A stretch of DNA of 10,053 bases, taken from contig JAEMPZ010000174.1 of the NCBI GenBank assembly GCA_022759065.1, positions 2,014 through 12,066 on the forward strand, read 5' to 3'. Below, piece after piece: positions 1 through 7,587 of the stretch. Each line of letters opens with the position of its first letter. Within the stretch, counting starts at the first letter, position 1. The translations under genes and the position numbers were made by a program. The stretch is from Acidobacteriota bacterium (lineage in GTDB: Bacteria; Acidobacteriota; UBA4820; DSQY01). The notes beneath the pieces were generated by a model. That model saw nothing but the letters and a program-made list of their open reading frames with translations, made no database searches and was not told the DNA's origin.

Positions 1-19
1 GCTGATGGAGGGAATGCGG

Positions 20-946
20 ATGAGCAGCTTGGCCATCGAGGTTAAAGACCTTGCGAAGACCTTCAAGGGCCACCTTTCAATAGGCCGCATCCACGCTCTT
101 CGCGGCGTGGACCTTGCCGTTCCCACCGGGGTGATTTACGGTTTTCTCGGGCCCAACGGCGCTGGCAAGACGACGACGCTGAAGGTTATGGCCGGCCTTT
201 TGAAGCCTGACAGGGGGGAGGCCAAGCTGCTTGGCGTTCCCGTTGGGGAGAAGCGCGCCCGGGAGCGCATCGGTTTTTTGCCCGAGACTCCGTACTTTTA
301 CGATTACCTGACAGGGGCGGAGCTCCTCATGTTTTTCGGGCGGCTTCACGGGTTGGGCAAGGCCGCCTTGGCCGAAAAGGTTCCCGCGCTGCTTCGCATC
401 GTTGGCCTCGAAGGCAAAGGGGACTTGCCGCTGCGGAAATACAGCAAGGGCATGCTTCAAAGGGTCGGCTTGGCGCAAGCGCTCATCAACGAGCCTGAAC
501 TTATCATCCTAGACGAGCCGATGAGCGGGCTTGACCCGATAGGGCGCCGCGAGATCAGGGACCTGATCCTTTCTCTCAGGGCCGAGGGCAAGACGGTTTT
601 CTTCTCGTCGCACATTCTGGCTGACGCCGAAATGATCTGCGACGAAGTGGCAATCCTCGCTTCCGGGCGCGTGGTTAGCCAGGGTTCATTGGAAAAACTC
701 CTGAGCGGCGAGGTTCGCTTTTGGGATGTGAGTCTTTCCGGCTGGAGCGCCGAGGCGCCTTTGGCCATCGGCCAAGTGGTCACGCGCCACGACGGCCAGC
801 TTCTCGTGCGCGTTCAGCTCGAGGATGATGTCCAGACTCTTCTTGACGCGGCCCGTTCGGCCGGCGCCAGAATACTGGCGGTCACGCCGCACAAGGCGTC
901 GCTCGAGGATCTTTTCATGTCTCAGATTCCAGGAGGCGCAAAATGA
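20..946 (+). CDS. ABC transporter ATP-binding protein (ABC-2 exporter type, PilH-like)
   Basis: This is the cytoplasmic ATPase of an ABC exporter, 308 residues from the chosen start. Visible motifs are Walker A GPNGAGKTT (44-52, Lys50), the signature SKGMLQR (from Ser142), Walker B LIILDEP with Asp165 and Glu166 followed by a D-loop, and the H-loop His198 in SSHIL. Residues from about 220 form the C-terminal extension typical of CcmA/NatA-type ATPases. I chose the ATG at 20 because GGAGGG (7-12) sits 7 nt upstream; in-frame ATGs at 5 and 14 lack that spacing. The stop overlaps the permease start as ATGA, so the two are co-translated and must form one transporter. The substrate cannot be read from sequence. 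Its position upstream of a prepilin peptidase resembles M. xanthus pilH, which is needed for pilus assembly, but that link is inference. Membership of the ABC family is certain. Confidence 0.95.
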   Translation: MSSLAIEVKDLAKTFKGHLSIGRIHALRGVDLAVPTGVIYGFLGPNGAGKTTTLKVMAGLLKPDRGEAKLLGVPVGEKRARERIGFLPETPYFYDYLTGAELLMFFGRLHGLGKAALAEKVPALLRIVGLEGKGDLPLRKYSKGMLQRVGLAQALINEPELIILDEPMSGLDPIGRREIRDLILSLRAEGKTVFFSSHILADAEMICDEVAILASGRVVSQGSLEKLLSGEVRFWDVSLSGWSAEAPLAIGQVVTRHDGQLLVRVQLEDDVQTLLDAARSAGARILAVTPHKASLEDLFMSQIPGGAK

Positions 947-1743
947 CCACCACTCCGAAAGGGCTCTCCCTCGGATGGGCGCAGACGCGCGCTTTGGCGG
1001 CCAACACTTTCCGCGAATCGGTGCGAAGCAGGGTGTTTTACATCCTCATGGCCTTCGCCGTGGCCATGCTTCTCTTCAGCGCGGTGATGAGCCTCTTGAC
1101 CATAGGTTCGCGGGCCAAAATCATCATTGACCTCGGATTGACGGTCACTTCGTTCATAACCGTCATGACGGCCATCTTCGTCGGCATCGGGCTCATTTAC
1201 ACCGAGGTTGAGAAAAAGACCATTTACAACGTTTTGAGCAAGCCTTTGGGCCGCGCCCAGTTCATCATAGGCCGCTATATCGGCATGATGGCCGTTCTGG
1301 CGGTCAACCTTTTCGCCATGCTCGCGCTTTTGGGCCTTCTGCTGCTTTTGTTCAAGGGGTTCACATGGAAGATTTTCGCCGCGGGCGGATTCATCTACCT
1401 GGAACTCGCGATCCTGACCGCCATCGCCCTTTTCTTCTCGTCCGTCACGTCGCCGGTTATAAGCGCCATATGCACCATGGCTTTCTATATCGTCGGACAC
1501 ACCAGCTCGGCTTTGCTCGAAAGCCTCGCCCCGCGCATTAGCGGCCCTCTGGGCAAAAAGGCGGCTGTCTGGTTTTTTCACCTTCTGCCCGACCTCAACG
1601 TGCTCAACGTGACGAACCTCATTTCCTACGACATACCGATCGCCCACGGCTTCACGGCGCGGGCCATCATATATACGGCGGCGTACGTAACGCTTCTTCT
1701 GACGGCGGCCTGCATGGCATTCAGCCGCCGCGACCTGGTGTAG
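943..1743 (+). CDS. ABC-2 type transporter permease (PilI-like)
   Basis: This is the membrane subunit of the exporter whose ATPase is encoded just upstream, 266 residues. About six hydrophobic segments are visible, near residues 31-52, 60-86, 108-136, 147-168, 171-190 and 241-260. After the second there is a cytoplasmic E-x-K-K-T...LSKP..R stretch (Glu88 to Arg104), a pattern common in ABC-2 permeases at the coupling region. The ATG at 943 overlaps the upstream stop as ATGA and has a strong AGGAGG (931-936) six bases upstream, so the start is secure. The soluble loop around residues 190-235 is the longest non-membrane part. By position it parallels PilI of the M. xanthus PilGHI system. Without a recognisable substrate domain the cargo stays unknown, and a general ABC-2 exporter is the alternative. 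Confidence 0.9.
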   Translation: MTTTPKGLSLGWAQTRALAANTFRESVRSRVFYILMAFAVAMLLFSAVMSLLTIGSRAKIIIDLGLTVTSFITVMTAIFVGIGLIYTEVEKKTIYNVLSKPLGRAQFIIGRYIGMMAVLAVNLFAMLALLGLLLLLFKGFTWKIFAAGGFIYLELAILTAIALFFSSVTSPVISAICTMAFYIVGHTSSALLESLAPRISGPLGKKAAVWFFHLLPDLNVLNVTNLISYDIPIAHGFTARAIIYTAAYVTLLLTAACMAFSRRDLV

Positions 1744-1747
1744 GGCG

Positions 1748-2617
1748 ATGCGCAGGCTTCTCGGGCTGTTGCTGATAATCTCGCTCTTCGCGGCGGTGGT
1801 TCCCCTGCACCGCTCGCTCTATGCCTTGACTCAGACTTACCCGGATGATTTCCGCTCCTATTACATTCCCGACAGCGCGCACATGGAGGTGTTATCGCTT
1901 GGCTACAAGAACTTCTGGGCCGACCTCATTTTCATCTGGTCGCTCCTCTACTATGATTATTACAACCGTGACGTCCGTTACACATACCTGGAGCGCACCT
2001 TTAACGTGATAACCGATCTGGATCCCCGTTACAGGGAGGCCTACGTGATGGGCGCGCTCTTTGCCTTCATGGGGCAGAAGTGGGACCTCCTCTACAGGTT
2101 CGAGGACAAGGGGCTTCTGGCATTGCCGAAGGACACGGTCCTGGCCTACGACGCCGGCACGTATGCCCTCTTTTGCGAGAAAAATTCCGAGAGGGCGGCT
2201 CGCTACTTTACGATCGGCATGGAGAGGGATCCAAACAGGACTCTGTTCAAAAAGCTGCTGGCGTACTCGCTTGAAAAGAGCGGGGACCTGCAAACGTCCC
2301 GCCAATTCTGGTCGGACATATACGAGGAGAACAAAGAGGGCAAGACGCCGGAGGAGAAATACTACCGTGGCGTGGCGTTGCGCAACCTGTGGGACATCAA
2401 AGTAACTATTGACACCGAGGCGCTGAAGAAGGCGGTTGACGGTTACAAGAGCCGCCACGGCCGCTTTCCGGCCACGCTCAAGGCCCTGGAACTGGAAGGC
2501 TTCGTCAAGGCGCTTCCGCTTGACCCGGACCAGAAACCTTACGCCTACGACGCCAAGGATGGGAGCGTTTCCTGCGTTTCGCATTTTGACTTCAAGGCGG
2601 CGTTCGGGCAATGGTGA
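1748..2617 (+). CDS. Membrane-anchored helical-repeat (TPR-like) protein with GspG-like C-terminal domain
   Basis: No named family is certain for this 289-residue protein. Residues 4-20 form a hydrophobic N-terminal segment after a positively charged MRR, so it is probably an anchor or uncleaved signal facing the periplasm. Residues about 60-215 are aromatic-rich amphipathic helices with TPR-like spacing (for example the DPRYREAY and DPNRTLFKK repeat junctions). Residues about 223-276 read like the C-terminal part of a type II secretion major pseudopilin: ALKKAVDGYKSRHGRFP, then GFVKALPLDP, then a PYAYD strand. It starts 4 nt after the permease stop with no good Shine-Dalgarno, and its stop overlaps the prepilin peptidase start (ATGGTGA), so translational coupling is likely. 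A role as periplasmic partner of the ABC exporter, comparable in position though not clearly in sequence to M. xanthus PilG, is inference. Confidence 0.85.
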   Translation: MRRLLGLLLIISLFAAVVPLHRSLYALTQTYPDDFRSYYIPDSAHMEVLSLGYKNFWADLIFIWSLLYYDYYNRDVRYTYLERTFNVITDLDPRYREAYVMGALFAFMGQKWDLLYRFEDKGLLALPKDTVLAYDAGTYALFCEKNSERAARYFTIGMERDPNRTLFKKLLAYSLEKSGDLQTSRQFWSDIYEENKEGKTPEEKYYRGVALRNLWDIKVTIDTEALKKAVDGYKSRHGRFPATLKALELEGFVKALPLDPDQKPYAYDAKDGSVSCVSHFDFKAAFGQW

Positions 2618-3390
2618 CGCTGCTGCTGGCTTTTTCCACGGCGCTTGGCCTCGTGATAGGGTCTTTCTGCAATGTGGTCATTCACAGGCTTCCGCGGAAC
2701 GAATCGCTTCTCTACCCCGGGTCGCACTGCCCCCGTTGCGGAGCGGCTGTCCGGTGGTACCACAATGTTCCCCTGGCCGGATGGCTGCTTCTCAAGGGCC
2801 GTTGCGCCGACTGCCACGCGCCGATTTCGCCCAGGTATCCCATCGTTGAGGCCATATCGGGCGCGCTGTTTCTCGCCTGCGCGTGGCGGTTCGGGCTGGC
2901 GTGGGCGACTCCAGCCGCCTGGCTTTTTTGTTCGATGGTCCTGGCCCTTGCGCTCATTGACCTGGAACACCAGCTCCTTTTGGACCGCCTGACCTACCCT
3001 GGAATAGTCCTGGGGCTTGGCGCCAGCTTCCTCGTTCCTTGGACGCGTCCTCTTGATTCAGTGCTCGGCGCGGCCGCCGGCGCGGCTGTTCCAGCGCTCC
3101 TGATCGGCCTTTACGCTCTTAGAGGCATCGAGGCGATGGGGTGGGGTGACGTCAAGTTCATGGCCATGATCGGCGCCTTCCTTGGCTGGCGGGGCGCGCT
3201 TCTGACTCTTGTTGGCGGCTCGATCATAGGCATCGTTGTTGGAGGCTCGTGGCTGCTCATGGCGCGCCGCTCCAGGACCACGCCGCTTCCATTTGGAACC
3301 TTCCTTGGAGCCGCCGCCATCGGCGCCCTCTTTTTTGGCGAGACCGCCTGGTCCTGGTACCTAGGCCTTTTCACCTGGGGGCCAAAATGA
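2611..3390 (+). CDS. pilD: Prepilin peptidase / N-methyltransferase (type 4 prepilin leader peptidase)
   Basis: This inner-membrane aspartyl protease cleaves the leader of type IV prepilins and type II pseudopilins after glycine and, in bifunctional members, methylates the new N-terminus. All hallmarks are visible in its 259 residues: the GSFCNVVIHRLPR N-terminus (17-29), two CxxC pairs (Cys40/Cys43 and Cys65/Cys68) of the zinc-binding methylase domain, and two aspartate motifs. The latter are LIDLEHQLLLD (Asp117, Asp125) and GWGDVKF (Asp180, Lys182). Several further hydrophobic segments fit the usual eight-TM fold. The retained cysteines suggest it is the bifunctional type. The start overlaps the previous gene by 7 bp and its stop overlaps the kinase ATG as ATGA. 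No pilin or pseudopilin gene is in the window, so its substrates are encoded elsewhere. Identification is firm. Confidence 0.96.
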   Translation: MVTLLLAFSTALGLVIGSFCNVVIHRLPRNESLLYPGSHCPRCGAAVRWYHNVPLAGWLLLKGRCADCHAPISPRYPIVEAISGALFLACAWRFGLAWATPAAWLFCSMVLALALIDLEHQLLLDRLTYPGIVLGLGASFLVPWTRPLDSVLGAAAGAAVPALLIGLYALRGIEAMGWGDVKFMAMIGAFLGWRGALLTLVGGSIIGIVVGGSWLLMARRSRTTPLPFGTFLGAAAIGALFFGETAWSWYLGLFTWGPK

Positions 3391-5141
3391 CCGCTTCCAC
3401 TTCCGAAGCAAGGCGCCTCCTTATTTGGGGCCTTCTTGGGACTTGTTCCCTGATGGTCATCCTCGTTACATGGAGCCTCTACGGCCTGATAGGAGAGATG
3501 CGCGGGCAGGAAAAGGAAGTCCTCTCCAGGGTGCGCGCGCTTGGAGAAGCCTCGCGGCAGGAGCTCGCCATGCGCGATTTCCAGCAACCCGGCGGCGGCG
3601 CGATGGCGCTTCTGTCCCCTTCGAGGGACGCGTTAGGGCTTTTGTTGCCGAAGCAGGTGGCCGTGCGCTTCGGCAAACGCTTGCTCTGGGCCGTCCCCCA
3701 GTTGGCTCCTCCAGAGGCCGACATCCCGGAGAAAGGGCTGAGCACGGTCTCAAGAACGGCTCCAGGCCAGTGGGTTTACGCCGTGACGCTCGAAGATGGA
3801 AGAACCTTCATGGCCGTTTTTGACGGGCCGTCTTATGCGCGGGCGGCGGCGCGGATAAAGACCGCCGTGGCTTTCGAAGTGGCGGCAGCCCTCGCGCTGA
3901 TTCTCTTCTGGGGGCTCCTCGCTTGGCGCCTCTATGCTTCATACCAGGCGATGATGACGACCATGGGGCAGGCCAATGGCCTGTTCGCAAGAACGCAAAA
4001 GGGGGAGATCGCTCCGCAGGACATGGTGGCAATGTTCCAGCAGACCGTCTCGGAGCTGAGGCAGCGCACGCTGGAGCTTGAAAGACTTCACCAGGTAGAG
4101 CGGCGACGCGCGCAGGACGTGGAGGCGATGGTCAAGGCCCTTTGCGAAAACCTTGACGCCGGCTACCTGCGCTTCGACGCGGAAGGGCGCCTGGCAAAAG
4201 CGAACGCTGATGGCAGGAGGCTTTTGGGGTTGCCCACTGTCCCTTTGTTGGGCGAGAGCGCTGAGAGGACTTTCGCCCCGTTGCCAGAGATCGGCGCGCT
4301 TCCGGGCGAAGCCGTAAAATCGAGGTCTGTCGTAATAAGGGACGAGGTGCCCGGCGCGGAGGGCCGCCTTCTCCAGGTTACGGCGATTCCTATTTTCAGC
4401 CAGACCAACAGCCCGCAGGGGGCGCTACTGGTCCTGAGGGACATGACCAGCTACTACAAGATGGCCCGCGACCTGCGCGAGACGGAGGCGCTGAGCCGCC
4501 TTGGCGAAGTGGCGGCCGGCGTCGCCCACGAGGTTCGCAATGGATTGAACGTCCTTATGCTCCAATTAAAGCTGCTTCGAGAAGACCACGCTGAGTTGGC
4601 CGAGGAGAGCCGCCTGAAACTCGTCGAGCAGGAAATTGCCCAGCTTGCCAAGGTCGCCAGCGACCTGCTTTTCTATGCCCGCCCGCTCAAGCTCGAAAAA
4701 GAGCCCGTCAAAATGGCGGCCCTTCTCGAAACGGTTGCCGATGCTTTGAGGGGACTGTTCCCAGGCTTGAAGGCAACCGTTGAAGCTGATGCGGGCCTTT
4801 CCGCTGACTGTGATCCGGAAGCGCTTTCCCGCGCGCTTCTGAACATCGCGCAAAACGCCGCGGAGGCGGCGTCGCAGGCGCATCCGGGAGAAGGCCGGGT
4901 GCGATTATGCGCCGGAATGCAAGAGGAGAAGGGCGTATTTGTTGTCGTCGAGGACGATGGCGCGGGCATTCCGCAAAACGTGCGCTCGAACCTTTTCGCG
5001 CCTTTCGTCACTGAAAAACCCGGCGGGACCGGCCTGGGGCTTCCGATCGCCCGCAAGATTGCAAGAGAACACGGTGGAGACCTATGCCTCTGCGCCGGCG
5101 AAACCCTCCCCGGCGCCGCATTCAAACTCACGTTGCCGTAG
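3387..5141 (+). CDS. PAS-domain sensor histidine kinase (PilS/NtrB-like)
   Basis: This is a membrane-bound sensor kinase of 584 residues. TM1 is at about 11-33, followed by a periplasmic sensor of about 120 residues, TM2 at about 158-180, a coiled-coil/HAMP-like linker, and a PAS domain at about 245-350. The HisKA H-box GVAHEVRNGLN carries the phosphorylatable His381. The ATPase domain has the N-box NIAQNAAEAA (Asn486, Asn490), G1 DDGAGIP (from Asp523) and G2 GGTGLGL (546-552). The HEVRN form is typical of the NtrB/PilS/ZraS class, whose partners are usually sigma54-dependent activators. The ATG at 3387 overlaps the pilD stop; the frame stays open back to 3249, but that part lies inside pilD. 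It is the last gene of the operon and no response regulator follows, so it is an orphan here. In M. xanthus pilS2 also follows pilD, supporting a pilus-related role by inference. Confidence 0.93.
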   Translation: MTASTSEARRLLIWGLLGTCSLMVILVTWSLYGLIGEMRGQEKEVLSRVRALGEASRQELAMRDFQQPGGGAMALLSPSRDALGLLLPKQVAVRFGKRLLWAVPQLAPPEADIPEKGLSTVSRTAPGQWVYAVTLEDGRTFMAVFDGPSYARAAARIKTAVAFEVAAALALILFWGLLAWRLYASYQAMMTTMGQANGLFARTQKGEIAPQDMVAMFQQTVSELRQRTLELERLHQVERRRAQDVEAMVKALCENLDAGYLRFDAEGRLAKANADGRRLLGLPTVPLLGESAERTFAPLPEIGALPGEAVKSRSVVIRDEVPGAEGRLLQVTAIPIFSQTNSPQGALLVLRDMTSYYKMARDLRETEALSRLGEVAAGVAHEVRNGLNVLMLQLKLLREDHAELAEESRLKLVEQEIAQLAKVASDLLFYARPLKLEKEPVKMAALLETVADALRGLFPGLKATVEADAGLSADCDPEALSRALLNIAQNAAEAASQAHPGEGRVRLCAGMQEEKGVFVVVEDDGAGIPQNVRSNLFAPFVTEKPGGTGLGLPIARKIAREHGGDLCLCAGETLPGAAFKLTLP

Positions 5142-5143
5142 CA

Positions 5144-5231
5144 ATGAAAGATGATAGATGATGGATGATGGATGAGGGATGGCAAGGTGCGCCAGTCACT
5201 CATCTTTCATCGTTCATCAATCATCTCTCAT
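5144..5231. repeat. Degenerate heptad (ATGATGG-like) array forming a long imperfect inverted repeat
   Basis: The left arm (5144-5178) is five 7-bp units in a row: ATGAAAG, ATGATAG, ATGATGG, ATGATGG, ATGAGGG. The right arm (5199-5231) carries the reverse complement form, with units such as TTTCATC, GTTCATC, AATCATC and TCTCATC. Aligned by hand, 5144-5176 pairs with 5199-5231 at 27 of 33 positions, leaving a 22-nt loop. It fills the gap between two convergent genes, so a bidirectional terminator or an mRNA 3'-end stabiliser is plausible. No T-run follows either arm, so it is not a classical intrinsic terminator. It may be one copy of a dispersed intergenic repeat family. Confidence 0.8.
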
Positions 5232-5250
5232 CCGTTATCTCTCGCTTCCG

Positions 5251-6270
5251 CTAGTAGCTAGTGGCTTCGAGCCGCACTTTGCCTCTGAAAGCGTGGTATA
5301 TCCAGGCCGTGTAGGCTATGACCAGAGGCATTCCCACAAGCGCCATTATGAGCATGGTTTTCAGCGTGAGCGGCGTGGATGAGGCGTTGAAAGCCGTCAG
5401 GTTGTTGTTGGGGTCGCTCGACGAGGGGGCAAGCAAGGGATAGGCGCCCACGGCAAGAATCAGGTTCAAGGAGGCTATGCAAAGCGAGGAGGCGTAGAAC
5501 GCGCCCAAAGCCCTGCCCTTGCGAAGCATCAGAGGCAGCATGATCGCGCCCAAAATCAGCGGTGCCACCGCAAGCCACGCGGCCGGGGAAGCGAAGTATC
5601 TGGCCGCCACGGGTTTTGCCTCGATCGCTCCCCACGAAGCGGCAACAAGATATAGAATGATGAAGGCGACGTAGGACCTGAGAGCCCAGTTTTCCGCCCG
5701 CTTCTGCTGTTCGCCTTCCGTTTTCACCGCGAGATAAGTGGCGCCCTGCATCGTGAACATGCAGAGGCTCAAAAGGCCCACGAGAATTGAGAAGGGATTC
5801 AGGAGCCCGAAGAATGTCCCCGTAAAATTGCCATCAGCGTCAATCGGAATGCCGCGCATCAAGTTTCCGACGGCGACGCCAAAAAGCACCGAGGCGAGCA
5901 CGCTGCCAATTGAAAAAAGCCAGTCCCAGAAATTGCGCCACGCCGGCGAAGCATTCTTGCTTCTAAACTCGAGCGAAACAGCGCGCAGAATGAGCGACAG
6001 CAGCACGAGCATCATTGCAAGGTAAAAGCCCGAAAAGACGGTAGCGTAAACTTTTGGGAAAGCCGCGAAAAGCGCTCCGCCTCCCGTCAAAAGCCAAACC
6101 TCGTTGCCATCCCACACGGGCCCTATCGCGTTGAGGGCGATCCTGCGCTCGTTGTCGTTCTTTCCGGTCACGATGTGCAGTATTCCTACCCCAAGGTCAA
6201 AGCCGTCGAGCACCGCGTAGCCGGTGAAGAGGACTGCAATCAAAGCAAACCAAACCGCATTGAGGGTCAT
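5251..6270 (-). CDS. cydB: Cytochrome bd quinol oxidase subunit II
   Basis: Subunit II of the cytochrome bd terminal oxidase, an inner-membrane complex that oxidises quinol and reduces O2 to water with high affinity. The 339 residues match the usual length and are mostly transmembrane. Diagnostic segments are the N-terminal VLDGFDLGVG (20-29), GPVWDGNEVW (50-59, with Asp54 in the conserved proton-route position) and the following TGGGALFAAFP. A TM-rich C-terminal half ends in a short hydrophilic tail. It overlaps cydA as ATGA (6267-6270) and has GGGAGG (6278-6283) 7 nt upstream of its ATG. No small CydX-type gene follows: the next 109 bases hold only the heptad repeat before the convergent kinase gene. 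Identification is firm. Confidence 0.97.
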   Translation of the reverse strand: MTLNAVWFALIAVLFTGYAVLDGFDLGVGILHIVTGKNDNERRIALNAIGPVWDGNEVWLLTGGGALFAAFPKVYATVFSGFYLAMMLVLLSLILRAVSLEFRSKNASPAWRNFWDWLFSIGSVLASVLFGVAVGNLMRGIPIDADGNFTGTFFGLLNPFSILVGLLSLCMFTMQGATYLAVKTEGEQQKRAENWALRSYVAFIILYLVAASWGAIEAKPVAARYFASPAAWLAVAPLILGAIMLPLMLRKGRALGAFYASSLCIASLNLILAVGAYPLLAPSSSDPNNNLTAFNASSTPLTLKTMLIMALVGMPLVIAYTAWIYHAFRGKVRLEATSY

Positions 6271-7571
6271 GGCCTTGCCTCCCGGTCCTCGTGGGGACCT
6301 TCAAGAATGACCTTTTTGTTAAGTGAAAAACCGAGAGCGAACAGAGCCGAGTACAAGAGCAGAAAAAGGACGATGGAGGCCAGAATCTGGCCGGCCGGAA
6401 CGGTTACGGAGAAAGCGTCTTTGGTGCGAAGGAGGTGGTAGACGATCCACGGCTGCCTTCCCACCTCTGCTGTCATCCAGCCGAGCTCGTTCAAAATGAA
6501 TGGCAGCGGAATGCACCAGAGAAGCAGCTTCAAGTACCAGCGCTGCTTGTCCAGGGAGCCTTTGTACAGGAACCAGACCCCGAGCAGTGCAACAAGCGCC
6601 AGGAACATTCCGGGGAAAACCATCGCATGAAATGTCATCGCGGTCAGCGCGACTGGGGGAAGGTCTTCCTGAGGAAAGGCGTCCAGCCCAAGCACCTTGG
6701 CGTTCCAATCGTAGTAGGTCATGAAGCTCAAGAGCTTCGGAATGCCGACCTCGGGCAACGGGTGGCCAAGGAGCAGAAGCGGGGCCCCCTCCTGGGTCTT
6801 GAAGAGCGCCTCCATCGCCGCGAACTTCTCGGGCTGGGTATGCGCCACCTGCCTGGTGTGCCAGTCCCCTACTATCGCGGCGCCAGCAGTCGCCACAAGC
6901 GCGAAAACGATGGCCACCGCCAGCGACTTTCGGGCGAATTCAGCGTGGCGGCCTTTCAGAATGTACCAGGCGCTTATGCCGGCCACGAAGAAGGCGCCGG
7001 TCACCCATGCGCCCATTATGGCGTGGGTGAAGCGTGGCAGCGTGGAGGGATTGAAAACGGCATCAAAGAAGTTCGTCAGCTCGGCCCTGCCGTTGGCAAG
7101 CTTGAACCCGGCGGGCGTCTGCTGCCAGGAGTTGGCGACGATGATCCAGAAGGCCGAGAGCGTGGCGCCCAAAGCCACCATCAGCGAAGCGAACCAGTGC
7201 GCCCTTTTGGACACCTTGTTCCAGCCGAAAACCAGCACCGCCAGAAATCCCGATTCCAGGAAAAAGGCGAAGATTCCTTCGGCGGCCAGGGGCGCCCCGA
7301 AGATATCTCCCACGAACCTGGAGTACGGCGCCCAGTTGGTTCCGAATTGAAACTCGAGGACTATGCCCGTTGCCACCCCTACGGCGAAATTGATTCCAAA
7401 TAGGTGGACCCAGAACCTGAGCATCTGGTCGTAAACCGGTTCATTGCGCTTCAAACGGAGCGTCGCCATTATAAAAAGAATGACGCCCATCCCGATGGTC
7501 AGCGGGGGGTAGATGTAGTGAAACATGGCCGTCAGGGCGAATTGTACCCTCGATAACACTAACGCATCCAT
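6267..7571 (-). CDS. cydA: Cytochrome bd quinol oxidase subunit I (short Q-loop form)
   Basis: The catalytic heme subunit of cytochrome bd, 434 residues against about 520 for E. coli CydA, so it has a short Q-loop. Seen: SRVQFALTAMFH with His18 (heme b595 ligand position), EFQFGTNW, proton-channel glutamates Glu98 and Glu106 (E. coli Glu99/Glu107), and His183 (E. coli His186, heme b558). Quinol-site PEKFAAMEA carries Lys249/Glu254 (E. coli Lys252/Glu257), and the conserved GRQPW lies near the end. The other b558 ligand is probably Met317, in FHAMVFPG, where E. coli has FRIMVGCG, so the invariant Arg before it is His315 here. The ATG at 7571 is chosen because AGGAGG (7581-7586) lies 9 nt upstream and the protein then starts as family members do; an open frame extends to 7652 inside rrf2. 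It lies 16 nt after rrf2, in the same operon. Confidence 0.97.
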   Translation of the reverse strand: MDALVLSRVQFALTAMFHYIYPPLTIGMGVILFIMATLRLKRNEPVYDQMLRFWVHLFGINFAVGVATGIVLEFQFGTNWAPYSRFVGDIFGAPLAAEGIFAFFLESGFLAVLVFGWNKVSKRAHWFASLMVALGATLSAFWIIVANSWQQTPAGFKLANGRAELTNFFDAVFNPSTLPRFTHAIMGAWVTGAFFVAGISAWYILKGRHAEFARKSLAVAIVFALVATAGAAIVGDWHTRQVAHTQPEKFAAMEALFKTQEGAPLLLLGHPLPEVGIPKLLSFMTYYDWNAKVLGLDAFPQEDLPPVALTAMTFHAMVFPGMFLALVALLGVWFLYKGSLDKQRWYLKLLLWCIPLPFILNELGWMTAEVGRQPWIVYHLLRTKDAFSVTVPAGQILASIVLFLLLYSALFALGFSLNKKVILEGPHEDREARP

Positions 7572-7580
7572 GCCTTCATG

Positions 7581-7586
7581 CCTCCT
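7581..7586 (-). promoter_or_regulatory. Ribosome binding site of cydA
   Basis: AGGAGG on the minus strand, 9 nt before the ATG at 7571. It decides the start of cydA. Another ATG only one base downstream of it (7578-7580) is out of the cydA frame and too close to be used. Confidence 0.8.
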
Positions 7587-7587
7587 T

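Noticed and set aside
922..1647. Open frame of 241 codons on the minus strand inside the permease gene
   Set aside because: It is a GC-rich shadow frame: very charged, no known motif, and wholly opposite a permease gene with secure start and TM pattern.
1892..2611. Open frame of 239 codons on the minus strand opposite the helical-repeat gene
   Set aside because: The plus-strand gene is coupled on both sides to its neighbours and has sensible domains; the antisense product shows none.
3249..3386. In-frame upstream extension of the histidine kinase inside pilD
   Set aside because: The 46 extra codons lie within pilD, encode no family feature, and the ATGA overlap at 3387 places TM1 correctly.
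5144..5231. Possible CRISPR-like or tandem repeat locus
   Set aside because: Units are only 7 bp with no unique spacers, and the two halves are inverted rather than direct.
6435..7403. Open frame of 322 codons on the plus strand across cydA
   Set aside because: Lies antisense to cydA, a firmly identified gene; its translation is low-complexity and rich in Gly, Arg, His and Glu, as expected of a shadow.
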